Below are positions 24,988 through 31,963 of a stretch of 31,963 nt of DNA, piece by piece. The number at the start of each line of letters is the position of its first letter. Position 1 is the stretch's first letter. This stretch comes from Spartobacteria bacterium UBA6821. GTDB lineage: Bacteria > Verrucomicrobiota > Verrucomicrobiia > Chthoniobacterales > UBA6821. Both the position numbers and the translations under genes were made by a program. The notes under the pieces were generated by a model that saw only the letters and a list, made by a program, of their open reading frames with translations, had not been told where the DNA came from and did no database searches. The stretch spans positions 63,475 to 95,437 of the forward strand of contig DKEN01000055.1 of the NCBI GenBank assembly GCA_002452515.1, written 5' to 3'.

Positions 24988-26910
24988 ATGACCGAACTCG
25001 AAACCATCCGGCACTCTGCGGCACACGTGCTGGCCAATGCCATTCTTCGCATCTGGCCCGAGGCGCAATTTGCCGCCGGTCCTCCTGTGGAGCAGGGCTT
25101 CTACTACGATGTAGATGTTCCTCATCGCATCAGTCCGGAAGACTTCGAAAAAATTGAAAAAGAAATGGCTGCCATCGTTGCCGAGGCGCAGCCCTTTCAC
25201 CGCGAAGTCATTACCCGGGAAGAGGCACTGGCCATGGGGGAGCGCGGCGAACTCGCCGGTCTCACTCCCCGTCCGGCACCGAGCAAATTTAAACTCGATA
25301 TCATCACCCGCATTCCCGAAGGCGAGGAAATCACCCTCTACCGTAACGGGGCCTTCACCGACCTCTGTGCGGGCCCACATCTCCCCGATACCTCCAAGAT
25401 CGGGGCGTTCCGGCTCACTCATGTGGCCAGCGCCTTCTACCAAGGCGACGAGCGCAACCCCCAACTCCAGCGCATCTACGGCACGGCCTTCGCCACACAG
25501 GAAGACCTCGACCAATGGTTCAAACTTCTTGAAGAGGCAAAGAAGCGTGATCACCGGAAGCTCGGCAAGGAACTCGGTCTCTTTCATATCGACGATGCAG
25601 TCGGTCAGGGACTCATCCTCTGGACACCAAAGGGTGCAATTATCCGCCAGGAGCTACAAAACTTCATCAGCGGAGAATTGGCGAAGCAGGGTTATTCCCA
25701 AGTCTTCACCCCGCATATCGGAAAAATCGGCCTCTACAAGACCTCCGGTCACTTCCCCTATTACAAGGAGTCGCAGTTCCCCGCTATTCCAGAGCCGGAT
25801 CAACTTGCACGCATCACAACCGAGGGATGTGGTTGCGCCGAAATGACCGCGCGCATGGAAGCAGTCTCCGAGTCATTTGCCGCTTCACTCAATGCTCGGG
25901 CAGGAAAGGAAATTGTTTCTCTGGAGCGTGTGATGGATCCGACGCAACTCCTCGACGGCTTCATGCTCAAGCCGATGAACTGCCCTCATCACATCAAAAT
26001 CTTCGCATCCCAACCACACAGCTACCGTGATCTTCCGGTGCGGCTTGCTGAATTCGGCACCGTCTACCGATGGGAGCAGTCCGGAGAACTGAATGGTATG
26101 ACCCGGGTCAGGGGGTTCACCCAGGATGACGCCCACCTCTTTGTCACTGAGGAACAGGTGGCCGCCGAAGTCCTTGGCTGCCTCGATCTCGTCAAAACCG
26201 TCCTCACAACCCTCGGCATGTCGGACTATCGCGTGCGTGTCGGACTTCGCGATCCTGACAGCAACAAATTCACTGGTAATCCCGCACAGTGGGATGTAGC
26301 CGAACAGGCCTGCCGCGATGCGGCTGCATCGCTCGGAGTTCCTTTCACGGAAGAGCCTGGAGAGGCTGCTTTCTACGGCCCCAAGATCGATTTCGTCGTC
26401 AAGGATGTCCTTGGTCGCGAGTGGCAACTCGGCACCGTCCAAGTTGATTACGTCCTGCCCGTACGGTTCGATCTCTCCTACATTGGAGCTGATGGCAAGT
26501 CTCATGTCCCGGTGATGATTCACCGTGCCCCTTTCGGATCGCTTGAACGTTTTACCGGCGTGCTGATCGAGCACTTTGCCGGAGACTTCCCCGTCTGGCT
26601 TGCCCCTGAACAGGCGCGCATCCTTCCCGTCTCTGAAAAAGTCACCGATTATGCCCAAAAAATCGTCTCCGAAATGAAATCAAAGGGCATCCGAGCAACT
26701 GCGGATCTCTCCCCGGAAAAGCTCGGTGCCAAGATTCGTCTTGCCCAGCTCGAGAAGGTTCCCTACATGATCGTAGTCGGACCCAAGGAAGAGGCCTCCG
26801 GCCAACTCTCCATTCGAAGCAGAAAACTCGGCGACGAAGGGTCCCTTGCATCAGATGCATTCATCCACCGCCTCGAATCCGAAATCCGCGACCGCACGCT
26901 CACCGTATGA
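24988..26910 (+). CDS. thrS: Threonyl-tRNA synthetase lacking the TGS domain
   Basis: Charges tRNA-Thr with threonine. The 640-residue protein starts directly in the editing domain (IRHSAAHVLANAILRIWP, with His 9 and His 13, and later CAGPHLPDT); the usual N-terminal TGS domain of about 60 residues is absent. The frame upstream of ATG 24988 is closed by stops, so it was not missed. The class II catalytic domain has TSGHFPYYKESQFP, FMLKPMNCPHH, TRVRGFTQDDAHLF and HRAPFGSLERFTGVLIEH, with the zinc-site Cys in MNCPHH. Between residues of about 264 and 322 there is an extra insertion, with CGCAEM and a possible helix, not seen in typical ThrRS. The C-terminal anticodon domain is complete. infC follows, the classical order. 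Confidence 0.96.
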   Translation: MTELETIRHSAAHVLANAILRIWPEAQFAAGPPVEQGFYYDVDVPHRISPEDFEKIEKEMAAIVAEAQPFHREVITREEALAMGERGELAGLTPRPAPSKFKLDIITRIPEGEEITLYRNGAFTDLCAGPHLPDTSKIGAFRLTHVASAFYQGDERNPQLQRIYGTAFATQEDLDQWFKLLEEAKKRDHRKLGKELGLFHIDDAVGQGLILWTPKGAIIRQELQNFISGELAKQGYSQVFTPHIGKIGLYKTSGHFPYYKESQFPAIPEPDQLARITTEGCGCAEMTARMEAVSESFAASLNARAGKEIVSLERVMDPTQLLDGFMLKPMNCPHHIKIFASQPHSYRDLPVRLAEFGTVYRWEQSGELNGMTRVRGFTQDDAHLFVTEEQVAAEVLGCLDLVKTVLTTLGMSDYRVRVGLRDPDSNKFTGNPAQWDVAEQACRDAAASLGVPFTEEPGEAAFYGPKIDFVVKDVLGREWQLGTVQVDYVLPVRFDLSYIGADGKSHVPVMIHRAPFGSLERFTGVLIEHFAGDFPVWLAPEQARILPVSEKVTDYAQKIVSEMKSKGIRATADLSPEKLGAKIRLAQLEKVPYMIVVGPKEEASGQLSIRSRKLGDEGSLASDAFIHRLESEIRDRTLTV

Positions 26911-27024
26911 GCGGGCCTCTTTTTCCGTTGCTTGATTCCCTTGATGATTTCGCAGGCAGTTTCCTATTCACCGGTGGTTGCGCTCTGCGTGACTGCCATC
27001 ACCATTGCGCGCTGACAGGCGCAC

Positions 27025-27036
27025 GGAGGCACCATT
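27025..27036 (+). promoter_or_regulatory. Strong Shine-Dalgarno plus ATT initiation codon of infC
   Basis: GGAGG (27025-27029), then CACC, then ATT (27034-27036). The frame is closed upstream by TGA at 27013, and no ATG, GTG, TTG or CTG occurs before GTG 27082. An ATT start is the only one compatible with the conserved IF3 N-terminus. A small hairpin, TGCGC (27006-27010) with GCGCA (27019-27023), lies just before it. Confidence 0.75.
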
Positions 27037-27690
27037 AATCCAGCATTCATTCGTATCAACGACCGCATTCGCTCCCGCGAAGTGCGCGTCATTATCGGCT
27101 CCACCGGCCAGCAACTCGGCATTCTAAAAACCGAAGAGGCGATCCGCCGCGCCAGATCCTACGGCCTCGACCTTATCGAGGTCGCGCCGACGGCAAACCC
27201 TCCTGTTTGCCGCATCGCGGATTTTGGCAAGTTCAAGTACGAGCTCACCAAGAAGGAAAAGGAGAGCAAGCACAGCGCGACCAAGGTCAAGGAGATCAAG
27301 TTCCGGGTGAAGATCGGAGCCCACGATTATGAAACGAAGCTGCGTCACGCCGAGGAATTCCTTGATAAAGGGAACAAGCTAAAAATCCAGCTCCAGTTCC
27401 GCGGCCGTGAGAATGCCCACAAGGATCTCGGCCTGGTGATGATGGAGAAGATCAAGAAAGATCTCGAAACGATGGCCATCGTTGATATGCCACCGAAGCT
27501 TGTGGGACGTGCCGTCGGCATGACCATGAGTCCGCTTCCCCCCAACAAACGCAAGCGCCGTTTTGCCAAGATCGACACCGAGTATGTCGAGGATTCCGAC
27601 GATGAGGAGGAGGATGGCGATGAAGCGGAGAGCGCAGAGATCGAGACCCCCGAAACACCAGCAGGCGCAGAAGAGAGTCCGACGCATTGA
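27034..27690 (+). CDS. infC: Translation initiation factor IF-3, probable ATT start
   Basis: IF-3 binds the 30S subunit and checks the start codon and initiator tRNA. From ATT 27034 the protein reads (M)NPAFIRINDRIRSREVRVI, containing the conserved INxxIRAxEVR-like opening, which a start at GTG 27082 would delete. Then come ANPPVCRIADFGKFKYE and VKEIKFRVKIGAHDYETKL, with QFRGRENAHKDLG in the C-terminal domain. The length is about 218 residues, against 180 in E. coli. The extra part is a C-terminal tail after KRKRRFAKI, rich in Glu/Asp (DSDDEEEDGDEAES). infC follows thrS as in many bacteria; rpmI and rplT, usually next, are missing here. The AUU codon suggests autoregulation, as known in E. 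coli, where IF-3 rejects its own non-standard start. Confidence 0.93.
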   Translation: MNPAFIRINDRIRSREVRVIIGSTGQQLGILKTEEAIRRARSYGLDLIEVAPTANPPVCRIADFGKFKYELTKKEKESKHSATKVKEIKFRVKIGAHDYETKLRHAEEFLDKGNKLKIQLQFRGRENAHKDLGLVMMEKIKKDLETMAIVDMPPKLVGRAVGMTMSPLPPNKRKRRFAKIDTEYVEDSDDEEEDGDEAESAEIETPETPAGAEESPTH

Positions 27691-28392
27691 ATGGACACCG
27701 CTTCCAACAGCTTGAAGCGGCTCTATCTCTTCGATATCGACGGCACCCTGATCACTTCGGGTGGTGCCGGAGAGGCTTCCTTGAAGCAGGCAACCAAGGA
27801 TTTTTGCGGGAAGGAAATCGATTTTTCACCCGTGACCATTGCCGGAAACACCGACACGGGAATTGCCAGACACCTTCTCTCCCTCGCGGGAATGGAATCC
27901 ACGGATCACAACATCATGGGCCTCCTTGATTGTTACCTCTCCCGGCTCGCAGAACGCATCCATCAGCATGATGGACGATTGTTACCGGGCATCATCCCGC
28001 TGCTTGAGCGGATGGAACAACGTCCCGACTGCCTGCTAGCCCTGCTCACAGGCAACCTTCTCCGCGGTGCCGAGGTGAAGCTCGGACACTATGGAGTCTG
28101 GCACTACTTCGCCTTCGGTGCCTTTGCCGATGACCATCATGTCCGCAATGAACTCGGCCCCATTGCTCAAGCCCGTGCCGTCACCTTGCATGGAGAATCT
28201 TTCCCTCCAGAGCGAATTTATGTGATCGGCGATACTCCGCGCGACATCGAGTGCGGGAAAATCTTCGGTGCCGTCACCGTGGCAGTGGCGACCGGTCACT
28301 ACTCTCGGGAGCAACTTGCTTCGCACCATCCTGACTTTCTCTTCGACGACCTCTCGGATGCCGAAGCAGTCCTGGATGCGATCGCGCCCTAA
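27691..28392 (+). CDS. HAD-superfamily phosphatase, phosphoglycolate-phosphatase-like
   Basis: A 233-residue cytosolic HAD hydrolase. Motif I is LYLFDIDGTLI (Asp 15 and Asp 17), motif II is LLALLTGN (Thr 120) with Lys 130 in GAEVKLGHYG as the motif III lysine, and motif IV is YVIGDTPRDIECGK (Asp 181). The alpha-helical cap after motif I fits the Gph/PgmB group; phosphoglycolate or a similar small phosphate ester is the likely substrate, but it cannot be fixed from sequence. ATG 27691 starts immediately after the infC stop (TGAATG), so the two are probably cotranslated. Its stop lies 40 bases from the convergent histidine kinase gene. Confidence 0.9.
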   Translation: MDTASNSLKRLYLFDIDGTLITSGGAGEASLKQATKDFCGKEIDFSPVTIAGNTDTGIARHLLSLAGMESTDHNIMGLLDCYLSRLAERIHQHDGRLLPGIIPLLERMEQRPDCLLALLTGNLLRGAEVKLGHYGVWHYFAFGAFADDHHVRNELGPIAQARAVTLHGESFPPERIYVIGDTPRDIECGKIFGAVTVAVATGHYSREQLASHHPDFLFDDLSDAEAVLDAIAP

Positions 28393-28432
28393 GGAAACCG
28401 CTGACATCAGGATCGACAAACCAAGAAGGAAA

Positions 28433-31012
28433 TTACGATTTTTGCAGTAGATAGGACAATTTTTCCTCAAGCTTCTCTTTTTTATACGGCTTCGTCAGAA
28501 CATCGGTCATCCCTGCATCGAGGCATCGTTGACGATCCTCGGGCAAGACATTCGCGGTGAGGGCCATGATTGGCACACACCCTCCCATAGAAGGCTCGAT
28601 CTGGCGTATCTTCCTGGCAGCTTCGATTCCATCCATGACCGGCATTTGCATATCCATGAGGATGGCCGCATATTTGTCCGGTTCATAAGCAGCTACCGCC
28701 TCTGCACCGTTCGAAGCAAAATCAACAGAGAAGCCGAGTTGATTCAAGAGTAGTCCCGCAATAGTTCTGGAGATCTTGTCGTCGTCGACAACGAGGACCA
28801 GGTGATTGGAATCAGTCACTATTTTCTCTGGAGCGCTTCCGGTTACCTCGGTTACCTCCACCTCTGTTTGCGAAGGAGCGACGGCAAGCGGCAAACTGAA
28901 AGTAAAAACACTCCCCTTACCCGGCGTGGAATTCACCGTGATGGTACCCCCCATGATTGAGGAGAGTCGCTTGACGATTGCAAGACCGAGCCCTGTCCCT
29001 TCAAACCTGCGATGCAATGTTGAGTCACCTTGGGTGAAGGGTTTAAAAAGCTTGGACAGAATCTCAGGCTCGATTCCAGGCCCTGAATCCCCGACGGAAA
29101 AAGTCAGCGAAAGCTTTCCTTCGACGAGGCGGTTATCAACTTTCACCCGCACAAATCCCACCTCGGTAAATTTGACCGCATTGCCGATGAGATTAATAAG
29201 GATCTGCCGGATCCGGCGTTCATCTCCTGTGATGACTGAGGGTGCTCTTGGTGAAATCTCTGAAAGGACTTTCAACCCTTTCTCCTCCGCCGCCTTCCTA
29301 ATCGTAAGAAGTGTCGATTCGATGAGGTCCGCAACCTGAATGGTCTCCGATTCCAGCAACATGGTGCCCTTATCAATGCTCGAGAAATCGAGAATATCAT
29401 TTACCACCTCCAGCAGGTGCTGCCCGCTCTTTTCAATGATCTTGGAATACTCCTTTTGCTCCTCAGTCAGCTCGGTCAGGGAGAGGAGTTCTGCAATGCC
29501 TAGCACACCATGCAACGGCGTGCGGAGCTCATGGCTCATGGTGGCGAGAAATTCGGTTTTTGAGAGGGCGGCCGCCTCTGCCTTAACAGCCAGATCTTCC
29601 GTTCGCTGGAGTGTCTCCAGGAGTTCTAGATTTGTTACCCTAAGTTTCTCCGATTGCTCTTTCATCAATTTCTCTTCTTCCTTGCGTTTGGTGATATCAC
29701 GTGCGCCAACGATTGCTCCAACAATTTTACCATTTTCATCTCGAATAGGCCCGAAGCTATAACTCCCCACCCAGGTTTCACCCGTATCAGTACGACGGAG
29801 GGTATATTCTTCATGATGAGAGGTTTCGCCGCGCAGGGCTCTTGGAACCGCCCACATCTCCACTGGGGCTAATTGCCCATCCTCCATGAACGCCTCAAAC
29901 AATTCGGGGTAATCGGAAAGCTTCCCTCTGCATTCTTCCTTATTCTTGAATCGATGAAAAATGGCAAACTCCTCGTTGAACTCGATAAGATTCCCGCTTT
30001 CATCACAAATAAATACGGCATCCGTAGCACTTGATAAAGCTCCTTGAAGTTTGCCTTGGCTCTCGGCGAGATTTTTGATCATTGCTAGCCTCTCCTCCTC
30101 GGTGAGAAAGGCTTCGATGGCAAAGTCAGCCAGATGAACCATTTTCATCAGAAGTCTTCGTTGGTCCGCGTCGAATGATTCTGCATGCTCGCTCTGCAGG
30201 CAGAGCACTCGTGTTGTTTTTCCTCGCTGGGTGAGTGGAATCAAGGCGATGGAGCCTATTGAATGATCATTGGCCCACTTTCTCCAGTGAGAAACAAGGG
30301 GATCATTTTGGACATCCTGAATCCAGAGTGGTTGATTATCCCGGATCACTTGATCGAAACATAATGTTGCTACGACCTCATGATCATCAGGAGAAATGAC
30401 GAATTCATCAGCCAAAAAATCTTTGTAGCCATCCGATATCTCAAAACGGATTCTCTTATCCTGTTCGTTAATTCCTCCGATTCCTGCAAATTTCATCCCT
30501 CCGTGAAAAACGAGATTTCTGCAAAGTTGGACAAGCAACTCCTCCGTTGATTTCGAGTGAATCGTGGCAAAGTTGCACCACCATAAAGCCTCGTAGAGCT
30601 GGGTCAGTCTATCGACGCGCAACTGGCTCAGTTTACGTTCGGTGATGTCACGGGAAAAACCAACAGTTCCAATCACCGTTCCACTCGGATCGTGAAGCGG
30701 AGCTTTAAAAGTCTCCTGCCAGATCAACTTACCATTAACTAATGTTTCCTCCTCGCAAGTGATACTGGTGTCTTCATTCATCACGCGCTGATCATCAGCC
30801 CAATATTTTTCAGCAAGCTCTTTGGGAAAGAGCTCAAAATCAGTAAGGCCTTGAATCTGGAACACATCTCCTAATCCATGAACTTTTGTGACTGACTGTT
30901 TAGCGAGCAAGATGCGCCCCTGCTTATCTTTGATCCAAGCAAATCCGGGAAGATTCTCCAAAATGGACACAAGGAGGTATTCCTTGGTGAAACCTTCTTG
31001 ATCCGGGGGCAT
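28433..31012 (-). CDS. Cytosolic hybrid sensor histidine kinase (PAS-GAF-PAS-HisKA-HATPase-REC)
   Basis: An 859-residue two-component sensor without visible membrane segments, so it senses internal signals. Domain order: PAS (about 10-128, ending VGFSRDITERK), GAF (about 145-305), PAS (about 322-443, ending VGARDITKRKEEE), HisKA with phospho-acceptor His 494 in LATMSHELRTPLHG, and HATPase (N-box NLIGNAVKFTEVG near 607, DSGPGIEP near 642, GTGLGLAIVKRL near 672). Last is a receiver domain with Asp 743-745 and phospho-acceptor Asp 787 in ILMDMQMPVMDG, plus Lys 841. The target is not known; a separate Hpt protein and output regulator would be needed and are not adjacent. It is divergent from the AIM24-family gene (100 bases between the starts). 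Confidence 0.95.
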   Translation of the reverse strand: MPPDQEGFTKEYLLVSILENLPGFAWIKDKQGRILLAKQSVTKVHGLGDVFQIQGLTDFELFPKELAEKYWADDQRVMNEDTSITCEEETLVNGKLIWQETFKAPLHDPSGTVIGTVGFSRDITERKLSQLRVDRLTQLYEALWWCNFATIHSKSTEELLVQLCRNLVFHGGMKFAGIGGINEQDKRIRFEISDGYKDFLADEFVISPDDHEVVATLCFDQVIRDNQPLWIQDVQNDPLVSHWRKWANDHSIGSIALIPLTQRGKTTRVLCLQSEHAESFDADQRRLLMKMVHLADFAIEAFLTEEERLAMIKNLAESQGKLQGALSSATDAVFICDESGNLIEFNEEFAIFHRFKNKEECRGKLSDYPELFEAFMEDGQLAPVEMWAVPRALRGETSHHEEYTLRRTDTGETWVGSYSFGPIRDENGKIVGAIVGARDITKRKEEEKLMKEQSEKLRVTNLELLETLQRTEDLAVKAEAAALSKTEFLATMSHELRTPLHGVLGIAELLSLTELTEEQKEYSKIIEKSGQHLLEVVNDILDFSSIDKGTMLLESETIQVADLIESTLLTIRKAAEEKGLKVLSEISPRAPSVITGDERRIRQILINLIGNAVKFTEVGFVRVKVDNRLVEGKLSLTFSVGDSGPGIEPEILSKLFKPFTQGDSTLHRRFEGTGLGLAIVKRLSSIMGGTITVNSTPGKGSVFTFSLPLAVAPSQTEVEVTEVTGSAPEKIVTDSNHLVLVVDDDKISRTIAGLLLNQLGFSVDFASNGAEAVAAYEPDKYAAILMDMQMPVMDGIEAARKIRQIEPSMGGCVPIMALTANVLPEDRQRCLDAGMTDVLTKPYKKEKLEEKLSYLLQKS

Positions 31013-31112
31013 ATCCCTAGATTAACTGACCAGAAGAGAACAATCTAAACATTATTTTTGAGAAATTAATTATTTTGGAAAACTGCTGATTGCATTAAAA
31101 AACTTCATCCCC

Positions 31113-31895
31113 ATGAACTACGAAATATCCGGCACAGTCATGCAGACGGTCTCGATCAACCTCAATCCGGGCGAAACCGTTTATAGCCAAACCAACACCA
31201 TGGCCTGGATGAATGATGCCATCTCCATGGATACTCACACAGGGGGCGGTTTGCTGGCCGGGTTGAAACGCACCTTTGGAGGGGGCTCCTTCTTTGTGAC
31301 TGACTTCACGGCCATCGGACAGGGACATGTGGCTTTTGTACCACGATTTCCCGGCACCATTATCGCGAAAGAGTTGCAAGCGGGCCAATCCCTGATCTGC
31401 CGTAAGGAAACTTTTCTCGTGGCCCAGAAAACAGTGACCCTGGAACTGGCTTGGCAGAAGCGCATCGGCTCCGGATTCTTCGGGGGAAACGGCTTCTTGT
31501 TGCAGAAACTTACGGGGCCAGGAATTGTCTGGCTCGATCTTTCCGGGGAACTCGTTGAACGGGAGCTGCTACCGGGAGAACGCCTACTGGTGCATGCGGG
31601 ACATGTTGGCATCTTCGAGCCGAGCGTCGGCTTTGACATTCAAATGGTCAGGGGATTCAAAAATCTCATCTTTGGAGGTGAAGGAATATTTCTGGCCACG
31701 CTGACCGGCCCCGGACGCATCTGGCTGCAGAGTATGCCGATCATGAATCTGGCTGAGGAACTTGCCCGTTATCTGCCGATGGGAGGAAATGACACCGGCG
31801 CGAATTCCGGTTCAGGAATGCTGGCCACCGGCGCCGCAGTAGGTGCTGTAGGAGGCCTGCTCGGCAGTCTTCTTGGAGGAAACGATCAGGAGTAA
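31113..31895 (+). CDS. AIM24-family (TIGR00266-like) protein
   Basis: A 260-residue protein of the AIM24/TIGR00266 family, conserved from bacteria to mitochondria but of unclear biochemical role. The start MNYEISGTVMQTVSINLNPGETVYSQTNTMAWM and the later FGGEGIFLATLTGPGRIWLQS are characteristic; other family-like stretches are GAGFFGG-type loops (KRIGSGFFGGNGFLLQKLTG) and PGTIIAKELQAG. The fold is an all-beta double-stranded helix. The C-terminal 40 residues are Gly-rich and hydrophobic (MLATGAAVGAVGGLLGSLLGG), possibly a membrane-associating zipper. No Shine-Dalgarno sequence precedes ATG 31113. It is the last gene in the window; its promoter may lie in the AT-rich 100-base gap before it. Confidence 0.88.
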   Translation: MNYEISGTVMQTVSINLNPGETVYSQTNTMAWMNDAISMDTHTGGGLLAGLKRTFGGGSFFVTDFTAIGQGHVAFVPRFPGTIIAKELQAGQSLICRKETFLVAQKTVTLELAWQKRIGSGFFGGNGFLLQKLTGPGIVWLDLSGELVERELLPGERLLVHAGHVGIFEPSVGFDIQMVRGFKNLIFGGEGIFLATLTGPGRIWLQSMPIMNLAEELARYLPMGGNDTGANSGSGMLATGAAVGAVGGLLGSLLGGNDQE

Positions 31896-31937
31896 CTAAG
31901 CAAAAGCCACCTAGTGCATGTTCTCATTCTATTTCTT

Positions 31938-31963
31938 ATCCTGTAAATCCCGTTCATCCTGTC
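31938..31963. repeat. Short repeat with 9-base period at the window edge
   Basis: ATCCNGT occurs three times, at 31938, 31947 and 31956, with a 9-base period (ATCCTGT, ATCCCGT, ATCCTGT). The window ends inside it, so its full length is unknown. It follows the AIM24-family gene by about 40 bases. It resembles a family of short intergenic repeats of the ATCCTGTAAATCCTG type. Confidence 0.5.

Overview
The window looks like a chromosomal segment of a Gram-negative bacterium, most likely a member of the Verrucomicrobiota (PVC group). This placement is inferred from the gene set, not from a marker phylogeny. The supporting signs are an ADP-heptose (lipopolysaccharide core) enzyme, outer-membrane export genes and lipoproteins; ribonuclease HIII; an Agl23-like (TIGR03663-type) membrane protein; IF3 with a long acidic tail; and a general lack of Shine-Dalgarno sequences. 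Coding density is high and no gap exceeds about 200 bases. I found no phage, transposase, CRISPR array, rRNA or tRNA.

Layout. Positions 1-8885 (+) hold housekeeping genes: the purF 3' end, purM, an alpha/beta-hydrolase-fold protein, argA (N-acetylglutamate synthase), a sodium:solute symporter, dnaA, dnaN and a small lipoprotein. At 8882-11861 a heptose-1-phosphate adenylyltransferase (-) is divergent from a P1B-4-type metal ATPase (+), which converges on a small glycine-rich lipoprotein (-). At 11964-16378 (-) lie rnhC, a structured palindromic intergenic element, and two translationally coupled multi-spanning membrane proteins of GT-C type. At 16404-18667 (+) are mutY and trpB, which overlap by one base. 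At 18708-23165 (-) is a three-gene polysaccharide export cluster: an outer-membrane beta-barrel, a Wzc-type co-polymerase/tyrosine autokinase and a short Wza-like protein. At 23286-28392 (+) are a MoeB/ThiF-rhodanese fusion, a Trm112-like protein, thrS, infC and a HAD phosphatase. At 28433-31012 (-) is a large cytosolic hybrid histidine kinase, divergent from an AIM24-family gene (31113-31895, +).

How the genes work together. purF/purM act in purine synthesis. dnaA/dnaN are the replication initiator and sliding clamp. thrS-infC is the classical translation pair. The 18.7-23.2 kb cluster looks like an exopolysaccharide exporter of the composite OPX/beta-barrel type, because the Wza-like protein is too short to form its own outer-membrane channel.

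Most interesting points: infC appears to start at ATT (27034) behind a perfect GGAGG, with no ATG/GTG/TTG/CTG able to encode the conserved N-terminus. There is a perfect 19-bp inverted repeat with two nested hairpins at 15345-15437. The thrS leader carries competing hairpins and short tandem repeats, and ThrRS lacks the TGS domain but has an insertion in its catalytic domain. The three-gene export cluster is the best candidate for a less-described system.
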